From Burkholderia guangdongensis (GTDB taxonomy: Bacteria; Pseudomonadota; Gammaproteobacteria; Burkholderiales; Burkholderiaceae), in assembly GCF_013403875.1 (NCBI RefSeq), contig NZ_JACBNX010000006.1, forward strand, positions 1 to 64,000: 64,000 nt of DNA, given 5' to 3'. A model generated the notes under the pieces. The model did no database searches, was not told the DNA's origin, and saw only the letters and a program-made list of their open reading frames with translations. How positions within the stretch are numbered: position 1 is the stretch's first letter; every line of letters starts with the position of its first letter. The translations under genes were made by a program, and so were the position numbers. Of this stretch, positions 33,520 through 42,458 are shown one piece after another.

Positions 33520-34371
33520 ATGCGCCGACTCCTCCTCCTGCTCGCCGCCGCGCTGACCCTCGGCCTCGTTGCGTCCGCGCATGCGAACGTCGACGACGAC
33601 GGCAGCGTCCTGACCCGCACGTTCCGCTCGGCGGCGCTGCAGCGCGACTGGTCGTACACGGTGTATCTGCCGCCGCGCTACAACGCGGAAGGCGCACGCT
33701 ATCCGGTGCTGTATCTGCTGCACGGCAATGCGGGCAACGCGAACGACTGGATCACGCAGGGGCATCTGCAGACCACCGCCGACGCGCTGATCGAGCGGCA
33801 CGAGATTCCGCCCGTCGTGATCGTGATGCCGCAAGGCGGCACCGACTGGTACGTCGACCGCAAGGAGCGGATGCAGAGCGCATTCCTGAACGATCTGCTG
33901 CCGGACGTCGAGGCGCACTTCGCGGTGTCGAACCAGCGCGCGGGCCGCGCGATCGGCGGCGTGTCGATGGGCGGCTTCGGCGCGCTGCGTTTCGCGCTGC
34001 TCGAGCCCGGACTGTTCTGCAGTGCGATGCTGCTGAGCCCCGCGATCTACTCGAACGAGCCGCCGCTCAATTCGGCCGCGCGCTACGTCGGCGTGTTCGG
34101 CGACCGGCAGTTCGATCCGCGCGTGTGGCACGCGCTCAACTATCCGGCGCTGTGGCACGGCTACTTCGCGCGCACCTGGCGCGTGCCGATGTTCATCGCG
34201 GCCGGCGACGACGACCTGACGATCCAGGCCGAAGCGAGCGCTCTCTACACGCAACTGCGCCGCGCGCAGAATCCGGCCGAGTTGCGCATCGTCGACGGCG
34301 GACATACGTGGGACGTGTGGCGCGGCCTCATCGGCCCCGCGCTCAAGTACACGCTCGACTGCGTGAAGTAG
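33520..34371 (+). CDS. exported alpha/beta-hydrolase esterase (esterase D/PHB type)
   Basis: A 283-aa protein with a signal peptide (MRRLLLLLAAALTLGLVASAHA) and the putative-esterase fold: oxyanion-region YLLHGNAGNANDWITQG, nucleophile motif GGVSMGGFGALRF, acid region AAGDDDLTI and catalytic His in DGGHTWDVW. The group includes S-formylglutathione hydrolases and mycolyl/feruloyl-type esterases, but the signal peptide argues for a periplasmic substrate. It lies just downstream of the OpgC-like gene. Confidence 0.85.
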   Translation: MRRLLLLLAAALTLGLVASAHANVDDDGSVLTRTFRSAALQRDWSYTVYLPPRYNAEGARYPVLYLLHGNAGNANDWITQGHLQTTADALIERHEIPPVVIVMPQGGTDWYVDRKERMQSAFLNDLLPDVEAHFAVSNQRAGRAIGGVSMGGFGALRFALLEPGLFCSAMLLSPAIYSNEPPLNSAARYVGVFGDRQFDPRVWHALNYPALWHGYFARTWRVPMFIAAGDDDLTIQAEASALYTQLRRAQNPAELRIVDGGHTWDVWRGLIGPALKYTLDCVK

Positions 34372-34637
34372 AAACCGAGCAAATCCTCTAACGTTTCCCG
34401 GATACACATGCCCGTCATTTAGCCTCGGTTCGGCATGCGTTTCGCGTGCTACAAAGAGATACAACTTTCCGGCAACCGCGTATTTCCACTACGCAGGCGA
34501 GCCTGCCGTTTTGCGGTAAAGTGAATCTTTCTGCGTGGCCAGTCGGCTCGCCCCCCTGGACGCTCCCACGGAGCCTCCGTATCGTGTCGCCGCGACGCGG
34601 CGTTCTGATCGTCACTCGACCCGATCCGCTCCCTTTG

Positions 34638-35492
34638 ATGACCAATGAAGCAATAACCACGGATGCCCTCGCGGTCGCCGAACGCGTTCGCGAACTGATG
34701 AGCCGCAACGGCATCGGCAAGCGCCAGCAGACGACCGAGCTCTGCCGCATCCTCGACCTCAGCTTTTCCCAGGGGCATCGCAAGCTGCGCGGCAGCAGTC
34801 CGTGGACCCTCGCGCAAATCAAGAAGGTGGCCGAAGCATTCGGCGAGCCGGCCGCGCAGCTGTTCGGCGCGCAGACGCTCGACCCGGGCATGGTCGGCGC
34901 CTACGCGCAGGACGCGGTACTGTACGCGGGCGTTGCCGAGATCCCGTGCACCGCGTGGATCGGCGCGCCGCTCGAGACGGGCTCGCGCCCCGAGTTCGTC
35001 GCCTACCAGCAGCAGGGCCACTGGCGCGTGCTGCGCCACGCCGGCGTGCTGTACCAGAACGCGTTCGACGTGCACAAGATCGAGATCTACCCGCGCCGCG
35101 CGGAAAGCGACAAGCTGCTCGTCGCGGTCGTCGATCCCGATCGCGTCAGCACGACCGAGCTGTGCCGCTATCTCGACCGGCAGGGTTTCTCGACCGCGGC
35201 GTTCGACGGCCTCACGCCGTTCGTCGATGCGCTGCAGAACCAGGCGTTCGACGCGGTCGTCACCGAGTGGCTGTTCGACGACGCGACGGCCGCGACCGCG
35301 ATCAAGGCCGTGCGCACGTCGGACAATCCCGCCGCGCCGATCTTCGTGCTGACCGGCGACCTGCTGACCGGCCGCGCGAGCGAAACCGACATCAGCGACG
35401 TGATCCGCTCGTTCGACGTCGTCTGCTACGAAAAGCCCGCGCGGATGGCGATCCTCAGCGCCGATCTCGCGAAACGGCTCGCGCGTCACTAG
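34638..35492 (+). CDS. BetR-type HTH regulator with degenerate receiver domain
   Basis: A 284-aa protein. Residues about 8-78 form a BetR-like helix-turn-helix (KRQQTTELCRILDLSFSQGH, KLRGSSPWTLAQIKKVAEAF). The middle (about 90-150) is an uncharacterised beta-rich segment. Residues about 158-280 look like a response-regulator receiver with the acidic pair D166/D168 and conserved Lys266 (YEKPARM), but the phospho-acceptor Asp is replaced by Glu210 (AVVTEWLF), so ordinary phosphorylation is unlikely. ATG 34638 matches the domain start; a GTG at 34582 with GGAG upstream is possible. The target is unknown. Confidence 0.75.
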   Translation: MTNEAITTDALAVAERVRELMSRNGIGKRQQTTELCRILDLSFSQGHRKLRGSSPWTLAQIKKVAEAFGEPAAQLFGAQTLDPGMVGAYAQDAVLYAGVAEIPCTAWIGAPLETGSRPEFVAYQQQGHWRVLRHAGVLYQNAFDVHKIEIYPRRAESDKLLVAVVDPDRVSTTELCRYLDRQGFSTAAFDGLTPFVDALQNQAFDAVVTEWLFDDATAATAIKAVRTSDNPAAPIFVLTGDLLTGRASETDISDVIRSFDVVCYEKPARMAILSADLAKRLARH

Positions 35493-35558
35493 CGCACGGA
35501 CCGCGCACGCACGCGTGCGTACAATAGCCGGACCTTTCAACGCGAAGGCGCCGACGAC

Positions 35559-37229
35559 ATGGCCCGCATCATTCCCGACGACTGGAAGCATCTCGCCGCG
35601 ACCGGCGCGGCCGAGCGCGAGCGCGAAACGCTCGCGCTGCTCGAGCACGCGCTGCCGGACGCGTATACCGTCTACCACGGCGTGCACTGGACGCGCGCCG
35701 AGCACGGCTTCTCGGTGTTCGGCGAGGCCGATTTCGTCGTCGTGAGCCCGTCCGGGCGCGTGCTGCTGATCGAGCAGAAGGCGGGCTTCCTGCGCGAGAC
35801 GCCGAAGGGGCTCGTGAAGGTCTATCTGCAGACCGAGCGCAACGTGTCGATCCAGCTCGCCCGCACGCAGGAAAATCTGCACCGCCGCCTGACCGTCGCG
35901 TTCGGCGCGGGCACGTACGGCGTCGACGCGCTGCTGTACTGCCCCGACTACACGATCCGCCAGACGTCGATCGCGGGCGTCGCGCCCGAACGGATCGTCG
36001 ACGCGACGCGCAAGGCCCAGCTCGCCACGGTAATCGCGCAGTTGCTGCCCGCCGACGAGCCCCGCTTCGCGAACGCCGCGAAAATCCACCATTTCCTCGC
36101 GGACGAGCTCGCGCTGACGCCCGACACGAGCGCGCTCGTCGGCCAGGCCGGCACGCTCGTCACGCGGCTGTCGGGCGGGCTCGCCGCGTGGGCGCGGCAG
36201 CTCGACTTCGCGCCGTTCCGGCTGCGCGTGATCGGCACCGCGGGCTCCGGCAAGACGCAGCTCGCGGTGCAGGTGATGCGCGACGCGGTCGCGGCCGGCC
36301 GCCGCGTGCTGTACGTGTGCTTCAACCGGCCGCTCGCCGACTACATCGCGCGCGTCGCGCCGCCGGGCGCGAAGATCGCGAACTATCACCAGCTGTGCGA
36401 CTGGGTCGCGCGCGACGGCGGCTACGCGCCCGACTTCCAGGCGAGCGACGCGTTCGCGAAGCTCGAGGCGCGCTTCGCGGATACGCCGGTGCCCGAGCGC
36501 TGGCGGTTCGACGTGCTGATCGTCGACGAAGGGCAGGATTTCCATCCACCGTGGGCCGCCGCGCTCGAACGGCTGCTGGCCGCCGACGCCGCGTGGTGGT
36601 GGCTCGAGGATCCTTTGCAGAACCTCTACATGCGCGAGCCGGTCGTGCTGCCGGGCTGGGTCGCGCTGAAGGCGCTGACGAACTACCGAAGCCCGCGCGA
36701 TCTGCTCGACTACGTGCGCGACGTCGTCGGGCGCGTCGAGCCGCTCGCGGCCGAGCTGCGCTCGGGCAGCCCGTTCGACGGCTCGGACATCGCGGTGTCC
36801 GCGTACGGCGAGCCCGGCGCGCCGGCCGCCGCGTGCATCGACGCGTGCATCGACACGACCAAGCGCGCGATCACGCAGGCGCTCGCGCTCGGCTTCCGCA
36901 AGCAGGACATCGCGGTGCTGTCGTATCGCGGGCGAGAAAGCTCGGCGCTCGCGTCGCTCGACCAGCTCGGGCCGCACCGGATCAAGCGTTTCACCGGCAA
37001 ATACGATCTGTTCGGGAATCCAGAGTATCGCGAAGGCGACGTGCTGCTCGACTCGATCTACCGGTTCAAGGGCCAGTCGGCGCCGTGCGTGATCCTGACC
37101 GAGATCGATTTCGATACGCTCGACGCGCGCGCCGCACGCAAGCTGTTCGTCGGCGCGACGCGCGCGACGATGAAGCTGATGCTCGTCGCGTCGCAGCGCG
37201 CGGCGACGCAACTGATGCCCCCCCAATAG
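35559..37229 (+). CDS. NERD nuclease-related domain fused to an SF1-type helicase
   Basis: A 556-aa protein. The N-terminal NERD domain has a PD-(D/E)xK-like pattern with D58 (FGEADFVVV) and E72-Q-K74 (LLIEQKAGF). The C-terminal UvrD/Rep-like ATPase has Walker A GTAGSGKT, Walker B VLIVDEGQDF, a motif III-like WWWLEDPLQNLY, and a late motif VGATRATMKLML. Roles in DNA processing, repair or defence against foreign DNA are plausible for this architecture; none is shown here. It is not adjacent to other defence genes except a DUF1016 nuclease 5 kb away. A 12-base tandem repeat begins at its stop codon. Confidence 0.85.
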   Translation: MARIIPDDWKHLAATGAAERERETLALLEHALPDAYTVYHGVHWTRAEHGFSVFGEADFVVVSPSGRVLLIEQKAGFLRETPKGLVKVYLQTERNVSIQLARTQENLHRRLTVAFGAGTYGVDALLYCPDYTIRQTSIAGVAPERIVDATRKAQLATVIAQLLPADEPRFANAAKIHHFLADELALTPDTSALVGQAGTLVTRLSGGLAAWARQLDFAPFRLRVIGTAGSGKTQLAVQVMRDAVAAGRRVLYVCFNRPLADYIARVAPPGAKIANYHQLCDWVARDGGYAPDFQASDAFAKLEARFADTPVPERWRFDVLIVDEGQDFHPPWAAALERLLAADAAWWWLEDPLQNLYMREPVVLPGWVALKALTNYRSPRDLLDYVRDVVGRVEPLAAELRSGSPFDGSDIAVSAYGEPGAPAAACIDACIDTTKRAITQALALGFRKQDIAVLSYRGRESSALASLDQLGPHRIKRFTGKYDLFGNPEYREGDVLLDSIYRFKGQSAPCVILTEIDFDTLDARAARKLFVGATRATMKLMLVASQRAATQLMPPQ

Positions 37230-37288
37230 TTCCGCCCCCGGTTCCGCCCCCGGTTCCGCCCCCGGTTCCGCCCCCGGTTCCGCCCCCA
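37229..37288. repeat. 12-base tandem repeat, five copies, starting at a stop codon
   Basis: GTTCCGCCCCCG is repeated five times in phase (starts 37229, 37241, 37253, 37265, 37277; the last copy ends in A). The first base is the final G of the NERD-helicase TAG stop. Twelve-base units keep the reading frame, so loss of the stop would add a repetitive tail. A small hairpin GCGGCC-TGTCC-GGCCGC follows at 37302-37318. Confidence 0.9.
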
Positions 37289-37387
37289 AAATTTGATGCG
37301 TGCGGCCTGTCCGGCCGCGCAGCCATGGTCATGGCCGCACCGGTCAGAACCGGTCACGTCTGTTACATCTCTCTGCCCGGGCACAAA

Positions 37388-37416
37388 TTGACGTGTCAAC
37401 CATTTGGCGATACATT
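37388..37416 (+). promoter_or_regulatory. sigma-70 promoter with palindrome at -35 for the DHA2 exporter
   Basis: TTGACG (37388-37393) and TACATT (37411-37416) are separated by exactly 17 bases, about 40 bases before the exporter ATG. The -35 is part of the small palindrome TTGACGTGTCAA (arms TTGAC/GTCAA), a possible regulator site. Confidence 0.7.
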
Positions 37417-37454
37417 TCCGGCAACGCCTCTTGCACTCGCCGTCAGACCTCGCC

Positions 37455-38969
37455 ATGCGAACCGACACCGCCCTGCCCGCCCCGGCCGCCGACGCGGCCC
37501 ATCCGAACGCGTCCGTCCGCCTGACGGTCGCCGCGCTGCTGCTCGTGATGCTGCTGTCCGCGCTCGATCAGACGATCGTGTCCACCGCGCTGCCGACGAT
37601 CGTCGGCGAGCTCGGCGGGCTCGATCAGCTGTCGTGGGTCGTGACCGCGTACCTGCTGTCGTCGACCGTCGTGCTGCCGCTGTACGGCAAGCTCGGCGAT
37701 CTGTACGGCCGCAAGATCGTGCTGCAGGCCGCGATCGTGCTGTTCCTGCTGGGCTCCGCGTTCTGCGGCGTCGCTCAGAACATGACGCAGCTGATCGTGC
37801 TGCGCGCGCTGCAGGGCTTCGGCGGCGGCGGCCTGATGGTCATCACGATGGCCGCGATCGGCGACCTGATCCCGCCCGACCAGCGCGGCCGCTACCAGGG
37901 GATGTTCGGCGGCGTCTACGGGCTCGCGACCGTGATCGGGCCGCTGCTCGGCGGCTTTCTCGTCGAGCATCTGTCTTGGCGCTGGATCTTCTACATCAAC
38001 CTGCCGCTCGGCATCGCCGCGCTCGGGGTGATCGGCGTCGCGTTCCGCCCGCACACCACGCACGTGAAGCACCGGATCGACTATCTCGGCGCCGTGTTCC
38101 TCGCGCTCGCGCTCACCTGCCTCGTGCTGTTCACGAGCGAGGGCGGCACGCTGCTGCCGTGGTCGTCCGCGCAGCTGTGGCTGACGCTCGTGCTCGGCGT
38201 CGTCGCGGTCGGCGGCTTCATCTACGAGGAGCGCCTCGCCGCCGAACCGCTGATGCCGCTGCACCTGTTCCGCCACCGGACCTTCGTGCTGTTCAGCCTG
38301 ATCGGCTTCGTCGTCGGCATCGCGCTGTTCGGCTCGGTCACGTTCATTCCGCTGTATCTGCAGGTCGTCAAGGGCTCGACGCCATCCGAGGCCGGCACGC
38401 AGCTGCTGCCGATGATGGCCGGGATGATCGCGACGTCGATCGCGAGCGGGCGGCTGATCACGCGGATCGGCAAGTACCGGATGTTCCCGATCGCCGGCAC
38501 CGCGATCGGCGGCGTCGCGATGGCGCTGCTGTCGACGCTGTCGCTCGACACGCCGCTCGAGCGAATCTACCTGTACATGGCGCTGCTCGGCTGCGGCCTC
38601 GGGATGGTGATGCCGGTGATCACGCTCGCGGTGCAGAACACGGTCGAGTTCCGGCACATGGGCGTCGCGACGTCGGGCACGACGCTGTTCCGCTCGATCG
38701 GCGGCTCGATCGGCGTCGCGACGTTCGGCGCGCTGTTCTCGAACGGCCTGCAATCGCGGCTCGCGAGCACGCTGCCGCCCGACGCCGAGTTGCCGCCCGC
38801 GCTCGGGCCGGCCGCCGTGCATCAGTTGCCGGACGCGATCCGCCATGCGTACCTCGAAGCGTTCGCGGGCTCGCTGCACGTCGTCTATCTGATCGCGGCG
38901 ATCGTGATCGCGATCGCGTTCGTGATCGCATGGCGCGTCGAGGACGTGCCGCTGCGCAAGCGCGGGTGA
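37455..38969 (+). CDS. MFS multidrug efflux transporter, DHA2 (14-helix) family
   Basis: Inner-membrane proton-driven exporter of 504 aa with about 14 membrane segments. DHA2 motifs are evident: LDQTIVSTALPTIVGELGG (motif D1), GKLGDLYGRKIVLQ (motif A), RALQGFGGGGLM (motif B) and a GVYGLATVIGPLLGGFL motif C typical of drug:H+ antiporters. It is followed after 46 bases by a MerR regulator that probably responds to exported compounds. Substrates cannot be predicted. Confidence 0.92.
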   Translation: MRTDTALPAPAADAAHPNASVRLTVAALLLVMLLSALDQTIVSTALPTIVGELGGLDQLSWVVTAYLLSSTVVLPLYGKLGDLYGRKIVLQAAIVLFLLGSAFCGVAQNMTQLIVLRALQGFGGGGLMVITMAAIGDLIPPDQRGRYQGMFGGVYGLATVIGPLLGGFLVEHLSWRWIFYINLPLGIAALGVIGVAFRPHTTHVKHRIDYLGAVFLALALTCLVLFTSEGGTLLPWSSAQLWLTLVLGVVAVGGFIYEERLAAEPLMPLHLFRHRTFVLFSLIGFVVGIALFGSVTFIPLYLQVVKGSTPSEAGTQLLPMMAGMIATSIASGRLITRIGKYRMFPIAGTAIGGVAMALLSTLSLDTPLERIYLYMALLGCGLGMVMPVITLAVQNTVEFRHMGVATSGTTLFRSIGGSIGVATFGALFSNGLQSRLASTLPPDAELPPALGPAAVHQLPDAIRHAYLEAFAGSLHVVYLIAAIVIAIAFVIAWRVEDVPLRKRG

Positions 38970-39015
38970 CGGCGCGGCCATCCCCGCGCGGTGCGGCTCG
39001 CGCTAGAATGGCCGC

Positions 39016-39849
39016 ATGCCCAAACCGACTCCCACCCCACCCGACGACGCCGCCCCGGACGCGGCCCGCAACGAGTACACGGTCGACGAACTCGCGCGCG
39101 TGACGGACACGACCGTGCGCAACGTCCGCGCGTACCAGGATCGCGGCCTGCTCGCGCCGCCCGAGAAACGCGGCCGCGTCGGCATCTACGACGATACGCA
39201 CGTCGCCCGCCTGAAGCTGGTCAACCATCTGCTCGCGCGCGGCTACACGCTGTCGAACATCCAGGATCTGATCATGGCGATCGACGAAGGCCACGACCTT
39301 CGCTCGATCCTCGGCCTCGAGAACGCGATCGGCGGCCCCTGGTCGCACGAACTGCCGAAAACCTACTCGCTCGCGACGCTCGTGCAGATGTTCGGGCCGG
39401 TTTCGCCCACGGCGATCACGCGCGTGACCGATCTCGGACTGCTCGAGCGACACGGGCTGTCGTTCGTCGCGAAGAATCCGGCGCTGCTCGAAGCGGCGGC
39501 CGCGATGGTCAAGGAAGGGATTCCGGTGCGCGAGCTGCTCGACGTGTTCGGCCTCGCGCGGCCGCATTTCGACGCGATCGCGCGCCTGCTCGTCGGTCTC
39601 GTCGTGAAGCGGCTCGACCGTTACGACGAGGGCTCGCTGCCGCCGCCGACCGACGTGCCCGCGCTCGTCGACGCGATCTGGCGGCTGCGCCCGCTCGCGG
39701 CCGTGTTCGTCGAAGGCGAGACGAACCGCGCGCTCGAGAACGCGGCAAGCGCATACCTCGGCGGCCGCGTCGCGACGATCCTCGACCGCAAGCTCAGCGA
39801 TCAGGCCGCGCGCCAGCCGTCGCCGGACGACGAAACGGGCAAAGCTTAG
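39016..39849 (+). CDS. MerR-family transcriptional regulator
   Basis: Regulator of 277 aa with an N-terminal MerR winged helix (YTVDELARVTDTTVRNVRAY, QDRGLLAPPEKRGRVGIYDD) and a long C-terminal region of unknown ligand specificity in place of the short metal-binding tail. It follows the DHA2 exporter closely on the same strand and may control it. The promoter at 37388 has a normal 17-base spacer rather than the 19-base spacer typical of MerR-activated promoters, so control could be indirect. Confidence 0.88.
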   Translation: MPKPTPTPPDDAAPDAARNEYTVDELARVTDTTVRNVRAYQDRGLLAPPEKRGRVGIYDDTHVARLKLVNHLLARGYTLSNIQDLIMAIDEGHDLRSILGLENAIGGPWSHELPKTYSLATLVQMFGPVSPTAITRVTDLGLLERHGLSFVAKNPALLEAAAAMVKEGIPVRELLDVFGLARPHFDAIARLLVGLVVKRLDRYDEGSLPPPTDVPALVDAIWRLRPLAAVFVEGETNRALENAASAYLGGRVATILDRKLSDQAARQPSPDDETGKA

Positions 39850-39874
39850 GGCCTGTTCGCACGGGTAACGGGCT

Positions 39875-39891
39875 TGCGCCGGGCCGGCGCA
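39875..39891 (+). terminator. hairpin after the MerR gene
   Basis: TGCGCCG-GGC-CGGCGCA forms a perfect 7-base-pair stem 26 bases after the MerR stop, followed by TCTCATATCC without a T run. It separates the regulator from the sulfonate-type binding protein. Confidence 0.4.
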
Positions 39892-40007
39892 TCTCATATC
39901 CATAGCGGAAATGCTTCGTTGGAGGGCGCCGGAGCCCGTGCGACGATGCTTCGACCCGGACGGCCTTCGCGCCGCCCTTCGAAGAACGCCGCATGGAGAG
40001 TGCCCGA

Positions 40008-41012
40008 ATGCCCCGCATCACCCGCCGCATCACCCGCCGCATCACCCGCCGCATCACCCAAACCGCCGCCGCGGCGCTCGTCGCGCTGTCGACCGCTTCC
40101 GCTTTCGCGCAAAGCGCGCCCGACAGGATCGTGCGCATCGGCTACCAGAAGGCCGGGCTGCTCGCGATCATCAAGGCGCAGCACACGCTCGAGACGCGGC
40201 TGAAGCCGCTCGGCTACGACGTCCGCTGGTTCGAGTTCCCGGCCGGGCCGCAGCTGCTCGAGGCACTGAACGCGAACAGCATCGACCTCGGCTACACCGG
40301 CGCGCCGCCGGCGGTGTTCGCGCAGGCGGGCGGCGTGCGCTTCGTGTACGTCGCCGCGGAGCCGGGCGCGCCGCACGGCGAGGCGATCCTCGTACGCGCC
40401 GATTCGCCGCTGCGCAACGTCGCCGATCTGCGCGGCAAGAAGGTCGCACTGCAGCGCGGCTCGAGCGCGAACTATCTGCTGCTGACGGCGCTGCGGAAGG
40501 CCGGCGTGCGTTACGACGAGATCCGTCCGGTCTACCTGCCGCCCGCGGACGCGCGCGCCGCGTTCGAAAGCGGCAACGTCGACGCGTGGGTGATCTGGGA
40601 TCCGTACTACGCGGCCGCGCAGGATTCGCTGAAGGCGCGCACGCTCGCCGACTACACGGGGCTGTCGAACACGTACAGCTTCTACGAGGCGACGCGCGAT
40701 TTCGCGCAAAAGCATCCGGAGATCGTCGCCGCAGTGCTGCAGCAGACGCGCGAAACCGGCCAGTGGGTGAATCGCCATCCGGCCGAGACCGCCGCGCTGA
40801 TCGCGCCGGTGGTCGGGCTCCGTCAGCCGCTCGTCGACACGTGGGTCAGGCGCGCGCCGTACGACACGACGCCGGTCGACGACAGGATCGTCGCGTCCCA
40901 GCAAGGTGTCGCCGATGCGTTCTACGGCGCGAAGCTGATCCCGCAGAAGCTGACGGTCGCCGACAACGTGTGGCACGACAAGCGCGCTCAGACCGCACTG
41001 GCGGCGAAGTAA
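40008..41012 (+). CDS. aliphatic sulfonate-type ABC substrate-binding protein (SsuA family)
   Basis: Periplasmic binding protein of 334 aa in the SsuA/TauA/NMT1 group: IRIGYQKAGLLAIIKAQ-type start, YDVRWFEFPAGPQLLEALN, the sulfonate-ligand region DLGYTGAPPAVFAQA, and GNVDAWVIWDPYYAAA. The signal peptide opens with MPRITRRITRRITRRIT, encoded by 12-base repeats (CGCATCACCCGC) starting at 40014, so its charged n-region is unusually long and repetitive. GGAGAG precedes ATG 40008; the ATG at 39993 lacks a ribosome site. No permease or ATPase gene is adjacent, so it is an orphan binding protein. Confidence 0.87.
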   Translation: MPRITRRITRRITRRITQTAAAALVALSTASAFAQSAPDRIVRIGYQKAGLLAIIKAQHTLETRLKPLGYDVRWFEFPAGPQLLEALNANSIDLGYTGAPPAVFAQAGGVRFVYVAAEPGAPHGEAILVRADSPLRNVADLRGKKVALQRGSSANYLLLTALRKAGVRYDEIRPVYLPPADARAAFESGNVDAWVIWDPYYAAAQDSLKARTLADYTGLSNTYSFYEATRDFAQKHPEIVAAVLQQTRETGQWVNRHPAETAALIAPVVGLRQPLVDTWVRRAPYDTTPVDDRIVASQQGVADAFYGAKLIPQKLTVADNVWHDKRAQTALAAK

Positions 41013-41045
41013 CGCGCACCGCGCCCGGAACGGCGCGCTTCAACA

Positions 41046-41090
41046 GGAACGCCCGCGCAAAACGCCCACGCACAAACGCGCGGGCGTTCC
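41046..41090. terminator. long hairpin between convergent binding-protein and agmatinase genes
   Basis: Arms GGAACGCCCGCGC (41046-41058) and GCGCGGGCGTTCC (41078-41090) pair perfectly over 13 bases with a 19-base loop. It lies between converging stops and could end transcription in both directions, although no T run is present. Confidence 0.6.
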
Positions 41091-41117
41091 ACTTCAACGA
41101 CGGCCGGCCGGCGCGTT

Positions 41118-42080
41118 TCAGCGCGCCGCCACCTTCTTCTGCCGCCACAGGCACAGCAGATCGCACGCGACGTGCGCGGCCGCGATCGCGGTGATGTCCG
41201 CGTGATCGTACGCGGGCGCGACCTCGACGACGTCCGCGCCGACGAGATTCACCGCGCCGAGCGCGCGCACGATCGCGAGCGCCTGCGCGGACGACAGCCC
41301 GCCCGCGACCGGCGTGCCGGTGCCGGGCGCGAACGCCGGATCGAGGCAGTCGATGTCGAACGTCAGATACGCCGGCCGCTCGCCGACGATCCCGACGATC
41401 CGCTCGACCGCCGCGCGCGGCCCGTGCTCGTGCACCCACGCGGCGTCGAGCACGTTGATCCCGAGGAAATCGTCGTTCCACGTGCGGATGCCGACCTGCA
41501 CCGACGTCGCCGGATCGATCAGCCCTTCCTTCACCGCCTTGTAGAACATCGTCCCGTGATTGAGGCTGTCGGGCGCGTCGTCGGCCCAGGTGTCGCAGTG
41601 CGCGTCGAAGTGGATCAGCGACAGCGGCTTGCCGTAGCGCTCCGCGTGCGCGACCAGCAGCGGATACGTGATGTAGTGGTCGCCACCGAGCGTCAGCATC
41701 TTCGCGCCCGAGCGCAGGATCGTCCGCGCGTGCTCGACGATCGCCGGCTTGATCGTCAGCGGATTGTGCGCGTCGAACCAGCAGTCGCCGTAGTCGACGG
41801 CCGCGAGATCGTCGAACGGATTGAAGCCCCACGGATACGGATGCAGCTCCGACAACTGCACGCTCGCCGCGCGGATCGCCGCCGGGCCGAGCCGCGCGCC
41901 GGAGCGATACGTCGTCGAGAGATCGAGCGGCACGCCCGAAATCGCGACGTCGACGCCGTCGAGGTCGCGGCTGTATTTGCGCCGCATGAACGACAGCACG
42001 CCCGCGTAGGTGTTTTCGATCGACGAACCGTAGGGGGACTCGCGACGGATCGCGCCGTCGCCATAGATAAGTTCGGACAT
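41118..42080 (-). CDS. speB: agmatinase (ureohydrolase family)
   Basis: Manganese ureohydrolase of 320 aa expected to split agmatine into putrescine and urea. The binuclear metal motifs are complete: GGDHYITYP, SLIHFDAHCDTW and LTFDIDCLDPAFAPGTGTP. Related guanidinobutyrase and guanidinopropionase cannot be excluded from motifs alone. It is monocistronic, with ATG 42080 preceded by a modest AGG. If urea is the product, the urea transporter at 48948 is a distant functional neighbour. Confidence 0.85.
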   Translation of the reverse strand: MSELIYGDGAIRRESPYGSSIENTYAGVLSFMRRKYSRDLDGVDVAISGVPLDLSTTYRSGARLGPAAIRAASVQLSELHPYPWGFNPFDDLAAVDYGDCWFDAHNPLTIKPAIVEHARTILRSGAKMLTLGGDHYITYPLLVAHAERYGKPLSLIHFDAHCDTWADDAPDSLNHGTMFYKAVKEGLIDPATSVQVGIRTWNDDFLGINVLDAAWVHEHGPRAAVERIVGIVGERPAYLTFDIDCLDPAFAPGTGTPVAGGLSSAQALAIVRALGAVNLVGADVVEVAPAYDHADITAIAAAHVACDLLCLWRQKKVAAR

Positions 42081-42332
42081 GACGAACCTGTTTTTCGAGA
42101 AGCCGGCCGCGTCCGAGGGTCGAGGGTTGGGGACGCAGCCGACACGGATTCATTGGGAACGCGCGGCGCTGCCGGTGCGGCGGCCGTCGCGCTGGCTTGC
42201 GAATCCTGTAGCGCAGCCGGGCGGGAAAAGGCATCCCGCGGCGGATGATAGCAAGGCGGGGCACGCCGCGCGAGCGCTAACCGGGGCGTTCGGCGGGCAC
42301 CCCACGGGGGCACTTGATCGCGCATTGCGCGG

Positions 42333-42361
42333 CAATTTTCTCCGCGGTGCGGAGAAAATTG
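42333..42361. repeat. palindrome upstream of the DUF1016 gene
   Basis: CAATTTTCTCCGC-GGT-GCGGAGAAAATTG has perfect 13-base arms and a 3-base centre, about 100 bases before the DUF1016 start. A closely related palindrome lies inside that gene at 42741-42765. Confidence 0.75.
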
Positions 42362-42391
42362 GCCAAACGACCAACATGGTTCCGTCACCAC

Positions 42392-42409
42392 CACGTTTCC
42401 GGTAACGTG
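42392..42409 (+). promoter_or_regulatory. second palindrome before the DUF1016 gene
   Basis: CACGTT-TCCGGT-AACGTG is a 6-base-arm inverted repeat about 50 bases before the start codon. Wider flanks GTCAC/GTGAC add a few pairs. It is a possible operator in the 378-base gene-free gap between agmatinase and this gene. Confidence 0.45.
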
Positions 42410-42458
42410 ACCGCTTCGCCCATCCGCATCCGGCCCAAGCCCCGGCTGCCGCCGACAC

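Noticed and set aside
37229..37288. Possible in-frame extension of the NERD-helicase through the 12-base repeats
   Set aside because: A TAG stop is present at 37227-37229, so the repeat is not translated in this sequence.
34449..37289. 946-codon minus-strand frame across the BetR and NERD-helicase genes
   Set aside because: Low-complexity antisense translation of two genes with clear motifs; its start lies in the 12-base tandem repeat.
36188..39103. 971-codon plus-strand frame overlapping the NERD-helicase and DHA2 genes
   Set aside because: Arg/Ala-rich out-of-frame translation; both real genes are in other frames.
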